From assembly GCF_900215485.1 (NCBI RefSeq), contig NZ_OCMZ01000002.1:744001-808000 (forward strand): a stretch of 64,000 nucleotides of DNA. The letters run 5' to 3'. This document shows positions 1-7,713 of this stretch, in pieces. Origin of the DNA: Nitrosovibrio sp. Nv4 (lineage in GTDB: Bacteria > Pseudomonadota > Gammaproteobacteria > Burkholderiales > Nitrosomonadaceae). Below the pieces are notes generated by a model, which saw only the letters and a program-made list of their open reading frames with translations, ran no database searches and was not told the DNA's origin. Position 1 is the first letter of the stretch; every line of letters begins with the position of its first letter. The translations under genes and the position numbers were made by a program.

Positions 1-673
1 TTTCTTTGTGTCGAAATTCGATACAGGTAGTTGACCAATGCCGTGTCGAACCCGCCTGCAGCATCACTCACGCAGTTGATTTTTATGCCATCGTTCTACC
101 ACTGGTCAGGTGACAACGGGCATCAACGCCGACAAAGAAGTCTTTCCAAATTCTATAATCGGTACCAGCGCCAAACATGTCCGGGAATCGAGCGCTGTCA
201 TACCCTCACCACGACCGATCGAGCCCATCCCCAGTCTCGACGCGGTCGACTGCTGCTAGCTAGCAGCAGAAATCGCAAAATTCGGGCAGAATCATGTCTA
301 CAGCTTATACGAATCGCATTACGATGGTGCAACTGCGGTTTCAGAAATTGAAGACAGGCAAATTTTCATATCCGATAATCGATGTATAGCCACGGGCGGA
401 AAAAATATCCTGACGAAGATCAGCTTCCTGTAGCGTTGCAGCAGGGATTTGACGAGTCTGATTCCATCGGATAAGAAGAAATTTGCATTTGATGCGTCTG
501 AAACCGGAACGAGTCTTCCGTGGGAACGATATTGAAGCTGGTGAAGATTATCCGACTTTCGAAGAGCACATTATCAATGAAGTTAAGAGGCCCTTGCCAT
601 AGGACCACGCTTGCGCCGCCAGCAGAAAGGCTCAGCGATTTCCGAATTGACGGGAATTAAATGGATCGGCGCC
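1..673. other. Left-edge region without a convincing gene
   Basis: I see no gene I can support here. Two short plus-strand stretches look protein-like but are orphaned. One is an open frame from about 80 to 259 that ends in a stop inside a palindrome at 250-269. The other is a 36-codon frame at 492-602, rich in acidic and basic residues. Neither has a ribosome binding site, a full-length frame or a family I recognise. They may be remnants of decayed genes. The fnr-like gene on the minus strand ends just to the right. Confidence 0.4.
250..269. repeat. Perfect 20-bp palindrome
   Basis: CTGCTGCTAGCTAGCAGCAG is identical to its reverse complement over all 20 bases. The symmetry does not extend outward. 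It contains the stop codon of an orphan plus-strand frame. It could be a protein-binding site or a repair scar. No function can be assigned. Confidence 0.6.
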
Positions 674-1450
674 TCAGCGGGAGAGGGCCGGACGATTGTA
701 GCTGGGCCGATGATTGGCGATCTGCTGTAAGCGCGTTATATCGTTGAGCTTGATATGCCGGTATGCGCTGCTGATGATTCCGTCATCCTGAAAGCGCGCA
801 AACACGCGGCACACAGTTTCCTCCGCGATTCCCAGATGGTTGCCTATATCACTGCGGGACATGCTCAGGTTGAATTCCGTCGATGAACAATGACGCTTCG
901 CAAACTGTCGCGATAGACGGAGCAAAAAGATGGCCAGGCGCTCCTCGGCATTGTGCTTACCGAGCAGCGTCAGCAATTCATGGCTGTGCCGGATTTCCGC
1001 ACTCATGATCTTGAGAACTTCATATTGAATGGAGGGATCTTTTTTGGCCAATTCTTCAAAACGATCAATCGACACTTCGCAAACCGAGGTGACGCCCATT
1101 GCCCGAGCCTCGCAGTGATATTCCCTGCTCTCGATAGCATTCAGCCCCAGCAGTTCTCCCTCCACGTGAAAACCTATTACCTGTACCTGCCCGTCTTCGG
1201 TGCTGACACTGGTCTTGACCGACCCGCCCCGAATGACATACATGTGCTCCACGAGTTGCCCCATGCGGTACAGGACTTCCCCGCGTTTGAACACCTGCTT
1301 TTTCTTGACGACGCGCTCAAGCAGTGATGAATCGCCGGTTTTCAGCCAAAGGGACATACATAACTGATAGGCGCCGCAATTTTTGCAATCAATTGGCACA
1401 TTGGCCGATTCCGCGGTTGAGGATATCTTTTCAGGGGCATTTTTTAACAT
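674..1450 (-). CDS. fnr: FNR/CRP-family [4Fe-4S] transcriptional regulator
   Basis: This 258-residue protein is an oxygen-responsive activator/repressor of the FNR type. The N-terminal cysteine cluster is visible as C22-x2-C25-x5-C31, with a fourth cysteine at C113 (YHCEA). This matches the four ligands of the oxygen-labile [4Fe-4S] cluster in E. coli FNR. A cyclic-nucleotide-fold domain (about 50-150) is followed by a dimerisation helix and a winged helix near the C-terminus (SRSDIGNHLGIAEETVCRVFARF). In the recognition helix the usual ExxSR reads ExxCR, so the serine is a cysteine. The gene is the last of a same-strand series after coxBAC and the Rrf2 gene, 42 nt downstream of the latter, so it may be co-transcribed with the oxidase. 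Assignment to FNR rather than another CRP branch is firm because of the cysteine spacing. Confidence 0.92.
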   Translation of the reverse strand: MLKNAPEKISSTAESANVPIDCKNCGAYQLCMSLWLKTGDSSLLERVVKKKQVFKRGEVLYRMGQLVEHMYVIRGGSVKTSVSTEDGQVQVIGFHVEGELLGLNAIESREYHCEARAMGVTSVCEVSIDRFEELAKKDPSIQYEVLKIMSAEIRHSHELLTLLGKHNAEERLAIFLLRLSRQFAKRHCSSTEFNLSMSRSDIGNHLGIAEETVCRVFARFQDDGIISSAYRHIKLNDITRLQQIANHRPSYNRPALSR

Positions 1451-1492
1451 ATCAGGACCTGCAGGTAATAGAAATACAAACTATCCAGGCAA

Positions 1493-1966
1493 TTACAAGT
1501 CGCCTGGAACCTCACCAGGGAGAATTGCTCCTGGAAAATCGGTCAGTTGATACCTTCCGCTCGCCACCTTCGCAGCAAGCATTTCCAGGGTCTGGCCCTG
1601 CAGCAGTTTCACGATTTCCTGCTTGATCGGCCACCATCTCGCATGCATCGGGCAAGCGGTTTTGTCGCTGCAAACCTTGAGTCCCAGCACACAGTCTTCG
1701 GTAAACCCGGGGCCTTCCGTAATTGTGACAATTTGCATCAGATTGATTTTATCGCCGCTTTCCCGCAAACAGAAACCGCCTTGCTTGCCACGAAAAGAAT
1801 AGAGCAGATTGCCCCTGCATAATTCCTGCAGGATCTTGGCAAGATACGTGGGCGGCGACCTCAAACATTCGGCCATGGTGCGATTCAATACCGCCACGCC
1901 GGGAGGTTGTGTCGCCATGTAGATGAGCGCCTGAATGGCATACTGCGTTGTGCGAGACAGAATCAT
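1493..1966 (-). CDS. Rrf2-family iron-sulfur transcriptional regulator (NsrR/IscR-like)
   Basis: This 157-residue protein starts with the Rrf2 signature winged helix (MILSRTTQYAIQALIYMA; PTYLAKILQEL; RGKQGGF). It has the three-cysteine cluster-binding loop C-x6-C-x5-C around residues 92-105, followed by PMH. NsrR (nitric-oxide sensing) and IscR (Fe-S status) both bind a cluster through such cysteines, and the sequence alone does not separate them. It lies 64 nt downstream of coxC and 42 nt upstream of the FNR-like gene on the same strand, which suggests control of the oxidase operon by oxygen, NO or Fe-S status (inference). A 9-bp direct repeat lies immediately 5' of the start codon and may be its own operator. 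Confidence 0.88.
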   Translation of the reverse strand: MILSRTTQYAIQALIYMATQPPGVAVLNRTMAECLRSPPTYLAKILQELCRGNLLYSFRGKQGGFCLRESGDKINLMQIVTITEGPGFTEDCVLGLKVCSDKTACPMHARWWPIKQEIVKLLQGQTLEMLAAKVASGRYQLTDFPGAILPGEVPGDL

Positions 1967-1970
1967 CTAT

Positions 1971-1990
1971 GTATCAGTGCAGTATCACTG
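1971..1990 (-). promoter_or_regulatory. Direct repeat upstream of the Rrf2 gene, possible operator
   Basis: On the plus strand GTATCAGTG (1971-1979) and GTATCACTG (1982-1990) form a direct repeat with an 11-bp period, about one helical turn, four bases upstream of the Rrf2 start codon. CAGTG and CACTG within it also form an inverted repeat. The position suits repression of the regulator gene, but the binding protein is unknown. Confidence 0.3.
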
Positions 1991-2030
1991 TAGAGGTAGA
2001 CCTGAATAATCAGCATAAAATCCCCCGGCA

Positions 2031-2897
2031 TCATATCAACCAATAAACAAATATGAACAGTCCGAGCCAGACCACGTCCACGAAGTGCCAGTACCAGGCT
2101 ACTCCCTCAAAGCCAAAGTGATTCTCAGGGGTGAAGTGTCCCTTCAGCACACGGCAATAGATGACGAACAGCATGATGGAACCCAGCGTCACATGGAAGC
2201 CATGGAAACCCGTCAGCATGAAAAATGTTGCGCCATAGGCGCCGCTCGATAGTTTGAGATTGAGCTCGGAATAGGCATGGCCATACTCATATGCCTGCAG
2301 GCCGACAAAGAGAAAGCCCAGGGCGAAAGTGAGAAACAATCCCAATTTGAGCTGTCCGCGCTTGTTCAGCTTGAGTGCCCAATGCGCCCAGGTAACCGTC
2401 ACCCCCGAGGTCAGCAGCAGGACGGTATTGATGGCCGGAAGACCCCATGGTCCCATGGGCATGAACTTCTCGGTGACGCCGGGACCGGCGGTTGGCCAGT
2501 CCCCAGTGAAATTCGGCCATAGCGATTTATGCTCCAGGTCGCCAAGCTCGGGAACGGAATATATCCGCATATAATAGAGCGCACCGAAGAAGGCGGCAAA
2601 AAACATGACTTCGGAAAAGATGAACCAGCTCATCCCCCAGCGGAAGGATTTATCCACCTGCTGGTTGAACTTGCCGCTTTCGCTTTCCCGGGCAACGGTG
2701 CCAAACCAGCCGAACAGCATGTAAATGAGCACGGCAAAACCGAATGCCAGCAACCCGTAGCCCAGCGGCATCTTATTGACCGAAAATGCCGCACCGAAAC
2801 CCATGAATAACAGCGCTATCGACCCGGTGATAGGCCAAGTCGATGGCGCTGGAACGTAATAGTGACTCCCCTGGCTCATGCTCTTTCTCTCGCTCAT
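2031..2897 (-). CDS. coxC: Cytochrome c oxidase subunit III
   Basis: This 288-residue integral membrane protein is subunit III of an aa3/caa3-type haem-copper oxidase. It opens with a hydrophilic leader ending in HYYVPAPSTWPITGS. It has the seven hydrophobic segments of the family, including the second-helix region with SGKFNQQVDKSFRWGMSWFI and the conserved GFHGFHVTLG and WHFVDVVWLGLF motifs near the C-terminus. Subunit III stabilises the catalytic core and binds lipid; it carries no redox centre. The gene is the last structural gene of the minus-strand coxB-coxA-orf-coxC operon, 30 nt after the small membrane protein. No cox11 (ctaG) gene separates coxA and coxC, unlike many betaproteobacterial operons. 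Confidence 0.96.
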   Translation of the reverse strand: MSERKSMSQGSHYYVPAPSTWPITGSIALLFMGFGAAFSVNKMPLGYGLLAFGFAVLIYMLFGWFGTVARESESGKFNQQVDKSFRWGMSWFIFSEVMFFAAFFGALYYMRIYSVPELGDLEHKSLWPNFTGDWPTAGPGVTEKFMPMGPWGLPAINTVLLLTSGVTVTWAHWALKLNKRGQLKLGLFLTFALGFLFVGLQAYEYGHAYSELNLKLSSGAYGATFFMLTGFHGFHVTLGSIMLFVIYCRVLKGHFTPENHFGFEGVAWYWHFVDVVWLGLFIFVYWLI

Positions 2898-2927
2898 GAT
2901 GTCATTAAATAAATTTTCGTAAATCAG

Positions 2928-3080
2928 TTAGCAACAATAAGCTTGCCACAAATAATACGATATAGGGATGACCTGAGAGAAAGCCAGCAGGAACAGGGCG
3001 GTTTTGATTGCCGCAAGCCTTCTCTCTATTTCTGCGCTGTCCGGTATATCCGCGTTCGGCATGTTCATATCTGCTGGCAT
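2928..3080 (-). CDS. Small single-pass membrane protein in the cox operon
   Basis: A 50-codon frame between coxA and coxC encodes a small protein with a charged N-terminal half (about residues 1-26, with EIERR) and one predicted transmembrane helix (TALFLLAFSQVIPISYYLW), ending in Tyr-Cys-Cys. A good ribosome binding site (AGGAG, 7 nt before ATG) supports translation. It starts 19 nt after the coxA stop and ends 30 nt before coxC. Betaproteobacterial cox operons often carry a very short membrane protein at this place, annotated as a small oxidase assembly protein. I infer a similar role, as an assembly factor or accessory subunit, but no diagnostic motif is visible. The terminal Cys-Cys pair is worth noting for possible metal handling. 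Confidence 0.75.
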   Translation of the reverse strand: MPADMNMPNADIPDSAEIERRLAAIKTALFLLAFSQVIPISYYLWQAYCC

Positions 3081-3099
3081 GGTCCGCTCCTATCTCTGG

Positions 3100-4677
3100 T
3101 TACTTTATGACTGGGGATGTGTGGAAGCTGTGATAAGGCGCCGGTGATGGCAATGTCCACTCCAGCGTCTTCCCACCCTCCCACGCTTTGGCCGGTGCTT
3201 TCGCGCCGCCACGGATGCACTTCAGTACTATGTAAAGAAATAGTAACTGGGTGGAGCCGAAGCCGAAGGCGCCGATACTGGAAATCATGTTGAAATCCGC
3301 AAACTGCAGTGCATAATCGGGAATACGGCGCGGCATGCCTGCCAACCCCAGGAAGTGCTGGACAAAGAAGGTGAGGTTGAAGAAGAACATGGATAGCCAG
3401 AAATGCCACTTGCCCAGTGTCTCGTCATACATATGCCCGGTCCATTTCGGCAGCCAGTAGTAAGCCCCTGCGAATATGGCGAAGAGCGAGCCTGATACCA
3501 GCACGTAGTGGAAGTGTGCAATCACATAATAGGTATCCTGTACTTGAACGTCTATCGGGACGATTGCGCACACTACGCCGCTGAAACCGCCGATAACGAA
3601 CAGGAAAATGAAGCCGATGGAGAACAGCATGGGGGTCTCGAAAGTCATGGAGCCGCGCCACATGGTGGCGGTCCAGTTGAATACTTTCACTCCCGTCGGC
3701 ACAGCGATCAGCATCGTGCCATACATGAAGAACAACTGTCCGGTTACGGGCATGCCCGCGGTGAACATGTGATGCGCCCAGACGATGCATGACAGGATGG
3801 CAATCGAGGCGGTGGCGTAAACCATCGACGAATACCCGAACAATGGCTTGCGTGCAAAAGTCGGGATGACTTCGGAGACAATGCCGAATGAGGGCAAAAT
3901 CATGATGTAGACTTCCGGATGCCCGAAGAACCAGAAAATATGCTGGAACATCACCGGGTCACCGCCGCCCGCCGCATTAAAGAAGTTGGTGCCGAAGTTG
4001 CGGTCGGTCAGCAGCATGGTGACCACGCCCGCCAGCACCGGCATTACCAGCACCAGGAGGTAGGCGGTGATCAGCCAGGTCCAGACGAACATTGGCATTT
4101 TCATCAGCGTCATGCCCGGCGCGCGCATGTTCAGAATGGTCGTGATGATGTTGATCGCGCCCATGATGGAAGACGCGCCAAGGATATGAATGGCAAAAAT
4201 CATCATGTCCATCCCTATGCCCATTTGTACCGACAGCGGCGGATAGAATGTCCACCCGCCCGCCGCCGCACCGCCCGGCACGAAAAATGAAGTGATCAGC
4301 AGCAGGGCCGCCGGCGGCAGCAGCCAGAAGCTCCAGTTGTTCATACGGGCGAAGGCCATGTCGGGAGCGCCGATCATCATCGGAATCTGCCAGTTGGCAA
4401 AACCGACAAAGGCTGGCATGATGGCGCCGAAGACCATTATCAGGCCATGCATCGTGGTCAGCTGATTGAAAAACTCGGGATTGACAATCTGCAAGCCCGG
4501 CTGGAACAGCTCGGCGCGGATGGTCAGCGCCATCACCCCGCCCGTCAGGAACATGAGGAAGCTGAACCAAAGATACATCGTGCCTATATCTTTGTGGTTG
4601 GTGGTGGTTAGCCAGCGCATCACGCCGGTGGGATAATGTTCTTGCGTGTGCGGAATATCGTGCTCTACTGCTGCCAT
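3100..4677 (-). CDS. coxA: Cytochrome c oxidase subunit I (aa3/caa3 type)
   Basis: This 525-residue protein is the catalytic subunit that reduces O2 at haem a3-CuB while pumping protons. It shows the family core: TTNHKDIGTMYLW at the N-terminus, GAPDMAF (the D-channel aspartate), WFFGHPEVYIMILPSFG (CuB histidine cross-linked to tyrosine, and the proton-gating glutamate), VWAHHMFTAG, and DTYYVIAHFHYVLVSG (haem histidines). About 12 transmembrane helices are expected. These residues make it an A-type oxidase rather than a nitric oxide reductase. The start chosen (MAAVEHD) has GAGGAGA upstream. A decayed second copy of this start region lies just 5' of it. The gene follows coxB and precedes the small membrane protein and coxC. 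Confidence 0.98.
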   Translation of the reverse strand: MAAVEHDIPHTQEHYPTGVMRWLTTTNHKDIGTMYLWFSFLMFLTGGVMALTIRAELFQPGLQIVNPEFFNQLTTMHGLIMVFGAIMPAFVGFANWQIPMMIGAPDMAFARMNNWSFWLLPPAALLLITSFFVPGGAAAGGWTFYPPLSVQMGIGMDMMIFAIHILGASSIMGAINIITTILNMRAPGMTLMKMPMFVWTWLITAYLLVLVMPVLAGVVTMLLTDRNFGTNFFNAAGGGDPVMFQHIFWFFGHPEVYIMILPSFGIVSEVIPTFARKPLFGYSSMVYATASIAILSCIVWAHHMFTAGMPVTGQLFFMYGTMLIAVPTGVKVFNWTATMWRGSMTFETPMLFSIGFIFLFVIGGFSGVVCAIVPIDVQVQDTYYVIAHFHYVLVSGSLFAIFAGAYYWLPKWTGHMYDETLGKWHFWLSMFFFNLTFFVQHFLGLAGMPRRIPDYALQFADFNMISSIGAFGFGSTQLLFLYIVLKCIRGGAKAPAKAWEGGKTLEWTLPSPAPYHSFHTSPVIK

Positions 4678-4784
4678 GGTATTCTCCTCGACCCTGTTTT
4701 CGGAAATGTCTGTGATTGGTAATGATCAACCAGCGCATCAAGCCGACGGGATGACGGTGGCGGGCGTACCCAGTGTGCTGCCAT
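4665..4784 (-). pseudogene. Decayed tandem duplicate of the coxA 5' end, forming a 39-codon upstream frame
   Basis: Between coxB and coxA the minus strand holds a second start region: an AAGGAGG ribosome binding site, ATGGCAGCA as in coxA, then, after a shortened divergent stretch, bases that in another frame read HPVGLMRWLIITNH, mirroring YPTGVMRWLTTTNH of coxA. A deletion has shifted the frame, so from its own ATG (4782-4784) it reads 39 codons and stops at 4665-4667, just inside coxA. Its stop overlaps the true coxA start (4675-4677). It may therefore be translated and couple coxA to upstream ribosomes. The duplicate origin is seen in the sequence; the coupling is inference. Confidence 0.65.
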
Positions 4785-4801
4785 GGTTTTCCTCCTTGAT
4801 G

Positions 4802-5935
4802 CTATTTTCTGAGTTCGTTGATTTCCGATGGCTGCACTACGTCGCCTGCCGTATTGCCCCAGGCATTGCGCTCGTAGGTGACCACCGCCGCGATTTGTAC
4901 ATCCGACAGATGCTTGAATGCAGCCATTGCCGTGCCAGTCTTGCCGTTCATGACGATGTCGATGTGGCCGGCCTTCGGACCCGTGGCTACCTTCGATCCG
5001 TCCAGCGCGGCAAATGTGCCGGGAATACCCTTGCCATTGGCCTGATGGCAGGCAACACAGTTGGCGGCATACACTTTCTCGCCTTCGGCCTTCAACTCGT
5101 CCATCGTGAATTCCTTGCTGACATCCACTACTGCCGCAGCCGATTTGCTCTTCTGTTCCGCCACCCATTGGGTATATTTTTCAGGCTCCACCGCTTCCAC
5201 CACGATCGGCATGAAGCCGTGGTCCTTGCCGCATAGCTCCGCACACTGCCCACGGTAGGTGCCGGGCTTGTCGATCGTGAACCAGGCGTCGCGTATGTAG
5301 CCGGGGATGGCGTCCTGCTTGACGCCCAATGCCGGTACCCACCAGGCGTGCAGGACGTCGTTGGCGGTGATGATGATGCGAACCTTCTTGCCGATGGGCA
5401 CCACTACGGGGTTGTCCACTTCCAGCAGGTAGTTCTCCTCCTTGGGCGAGGCATTCTCTATCTGCGCCCGGGGTGTGGCGAGGTTGCTTAAGAAACTGAT
5501 CCCTTCCCCTTCTCCCGTCAGGTAGTCATACCCCCATTTCCACTGGTACCCGGTGGTCTTGATGGTAATGTCAGGACTGGAGGTGTCCTTCATGGCGATG
5601 ATGGTCTTGGTGGCAGGAAAAGCCATCCCGACCAGAATGAAGAACGGGATGATGGTCCAGATGATCTCGACCGTGGTGCTGTGATGGAAGTTTGCCGCTT
5701 TGTAACCAACAGACTTGCGGTGCTTGAGTACCGAATAAAACATGACGCCAAATACACCAATGAAGATCGCCAGGCAAATCCATAAAAGCATGGTGTGCTG
5801 ATCATATATCTGCCTGGCTATGATCGTCTGCGGCTCGGGCAAATTCAACTGGTAAGGATCCGCCGCCGCCATTCCCATTCCGGAATACAATGCGATCGCC
5901 ATCATCCCCACTATGCTTGCTGCTGCTCTGTTCAT
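4802..5935 (-). CDS. coxB: Cytochrome c oxidase subunit II fused to a cytochrome c domain (caa3 type)
   Basis: This 377-residue protein has a signal peptide (cleavage likely after GMGMAAA), two transmembrane helices (about 50-72 and 90-112), and a periplasmic cupredoxin domain. Visible CuA features are the TTGYQWKWGYDY aromatic patch, the histidine in LHAWWVP, and C-x3-C with downstream His and Met in GQCAELCGKDHGFM. A C-terminal cytochrome c domain follows, with one haem site CVACH at about 292-296. The fused haem makes this a caa3-type subunit II that accepts electrons from a soluble or membrane cytochrome c. It is the first gene of the operon. Direct CTCCCGACAC repeats lie in its upstream region but no convincing promoter could be fixed. 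Confidence 0.97.
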   Translation of the reverse strand: MNRAAASIVGMMAIALYSGMGMAAADPYQLNLPEPQTIIARQIYDQHTMLLWICLAIFIGVFGVMFYSVLKHRKSVGYKAANFHHSTTVEIIWTIIPFFILVGMAFPATKTIIAMKDTSSPDITIKTTGYQWKWGYDYLTGEGEGISFLSNLATPRAQIENASPKEENYLLEVDNPVVVPIGKKVRIIITANDVLHAWWVPALGVKQDAIPGYIRDAWFTIDKPGTYRGQCAELCGKDHGFMPIVVEAVEPEKYTQWVAEQKSKSAAAVVDVSKEFTMDELKAEGEKVYAANCVACHQANGKGIPGTFAALDGSKVATGPKAGHIDIVMNGKTGTAMAAFKHLSDVQIAAVVTYERNAWGNTAGDVVQPSEINELRK

Positions 5936-6329
5936 ATCATCCCCGCTTGATTACTGACTCGCCATGGAACCTGCATCTGGATCCAATAGACCAAAACTCC
6001 GAATCCTTTTATGGATCTCTCCCGACACCTCCCGACACGTCCGATCAAACATTAAAGAGATAATCGGATTTTCTTATCCGGTATCGAATCGTAGTGCGCG
6101 CAAGGCAATGAAACCTTGATCAATGTCAACTTTGGTGAATGTTTTTGGGAAGAGCTCAGCTCACCCACTATCGCAACACACAAAAGGGCATGCGAGCATA
6201 TGGCCAAATTAGCAAATGGCCATGCGGAGCGATCAAAATGGGACTTATCGGAGATCTTCCAGATAATGAAAGATACTGAGGGGGAGCTATCTACTTCTGG
6301 TCCGGTTTGAGTACGCGTGAAATTTTGCG
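5936..6329. other. Intergenic region upstream of coxB
   Basis: About 390 bp without a supportable gene. It should carry the coxB promoter, reading leftward. A 10-bp motif CTCCCGACAC is repeated in tandem around 6016-6036. An open plus-strand frame of 64 codons (6116-6310) exists, but it has no ribosome binding site and no recognisable family, so I do not call it. Confidence 0.45.
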
Positions 6330-7388
6330 TCAGTCTCTTCCGAAGATGCCACTATCATCGAGCCGCCAGGGTCCGACGGCGCTATCGCGGCACAGGCCGA
6401 ATACCAAAGACGGGGGGAGTGAAGGAACGGAGAAGCGCAGGTCAAAAAATGATACGCAAACACGACTCCCGCGAGACTCGATTTGATCGAGAACGGGAAA
6501 TGCCGCGAATTCGCGGAATCGCGCAAAAATGTCCTGCTCCCATGCTTCGCGGGCAAGGACATTCTGGGATTTTGTTTCGCCGAACCGTTTCCGGCGCACC
6601 CATGTAGCCGCTGAAACAGGCCGATAGCCCGCGGCGATCCTTCCCCACATACCCAGCAATCCGCTAGCTGGATCAGGTATCTGCCGGCTTTGTGTACGCC
6701 ACAGATTGACAAGCGCTATGTCATAGTTGCCTTCATGGCTGACGATGATCTTCCAGTTGAAAGGCGATAGTGGTTGAGGGAAAGCGTGAACTTCCGCTTC
6801 CATTAATCCGTGATTCTCCGCGTATGTCTCGCCAATGGTGACAGCACGGGAATGCAGAATGCCCTGAAACCCTACATAGCATCCCAGTACCAGGCAGGCG
6901 ATGACAGCCGCATGTCTCTTTTGCGGCTTGATCATGACAGCCGCCAGCCCCGTCGCAATAATTCCGGTGAAGTATGGGTCGATTATAAACGTGAAGGGAA
7001 TTGCGAAACGGTGGCTGGAAAAAGGCATTAGCAGCATTGTGCCGTAAGCGGTGAAAACATCCCCCGCGATATGAATGGCAATACCCAAGGCAGCCGTACC
7101 GAATATAGCCTGCCATGAATAGCGCCGATGTGTAAGGACGGAAAGCAGCCAAGCCACCAGCAATGCCCAAACAGGCAAAAGGATGATTGAATGAGTGACG
7201 CCCCGGTGCAGGCTTACATACGTAAGCGTATCAAACAGGCGCAGCACAAAGTCGCAGTCGGGAAACGCGGCTGCTACAAACCCGACCGTCATGCGCGCAC
7301 GTATCGTCAACTGGCCTGCGTAATGACCTACCGGGGCAGTTGCCCGCGCCAGCAATGCGCCGCTCAAAGCATGGGTCAGCGTATCCAC
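6330..7388 (-). CDS. YdjM-like membrane-bound metal-dependent hydrolase (DUF457 family)
   Basis: This 352-residue protein begins MDTLTHALSGALLARA and shows the family's metal-binding-like motifs in order: FPDCDF (about 42-47), HRGVTHS (about 61-67) and HIAGDVFTAYGTMLL with PFSSHRF (about 106-128). About four transmembrane helices lie in the first 180 residues, and a soluble C-terminal half follows. YdjM of E. coli is SOS-regulated, but the substrate of the family is not established. The last 70 residues or so are of low similarity to anything I recognise and could be an extension. No LexA box was identified upstream. It stands alone between the cox operon and the TetR-like gene. Confidence 0.85.
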   Translation of the reverse strand: MDTLTHALSGALLARATAPVGHYAGQLTIRARMTVGFVAAAFPDCDFVLRLFDTLTYVSLHRGVTHSIILLPVWALLVAWLLSVLTHRRYSWQAIFGTAALGIAIHIAGDVFTAYGTMLLMPFSSHRFAIPFTFIIDPYFTGIIATGLAAVMIKPQKRHAAVIACLVLGCYVGFQGILHSRAVTIGETYAENHGLMEAEVHAFPQPLSPFNWKIIVSHEGNYDIALVNLWRTQSRQIPDPASGLLGMWGRIAAGYRPVSAATWVRRKRFGETKSQNVLAREAWEQDIFARFREFAAFPVLDQIESRGSRVCVSFFDLRFSVPSLPPSLVFGLCRDSAVGPWRLDDSGIFGRD

Positions 7389-7713
7389 GTTGCTACGTTG
7401 GATATTTCATGAGACCGGCCCAGAAATTGTTGTAAATGAGATGAGCAATGGCCACCGGAGTTTCAAGGGCCACCAGAGCGTAAATGCAATTCTTTACCAT
7501 ACCGCAGGCCTTCGCCGTGACCGACGGTGCTTCTGCGGCATCTCTGCGTTCGGCCTGGCGCTAACAGACTCGGCTACTGGATTGGAAAGTGCGCGAGTCT
7601 CATCGCAAACACCTCATCGCCATCTGTGATCAGGATATTTCGTTGAGGATTATGGTACGCCATGCAGCCTGAAACGGAGACGCGATAACTGATTCCGCCC
7701 GAGAGGGGAGAAC
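7389..7713. other. Intergenic region, no gene seen
   Basis: About 325 bp between two minus-strand genes. A short plus-strand frame at 7390-7629 has no ribosome binding site or recognisable protein content. I see no hairpin followed by a T tract and no clear promoter. Confidence 0.4.

Noticed and set aside
3100-4677. Nitric oxide reductase (sNOR) instead of cytochrome oxidase subunit I
   Set aside because: The HPEVY motif with cross-link tyrosine, the D-channel aspartate and a CuA-bearing coxB support a proton-pumping oxygen reductase.
6116-6310. 64-codon plus-strand frame upstream of coxB
   Set aside because: No ribosome binding site and no recognisable domain; could be chance.
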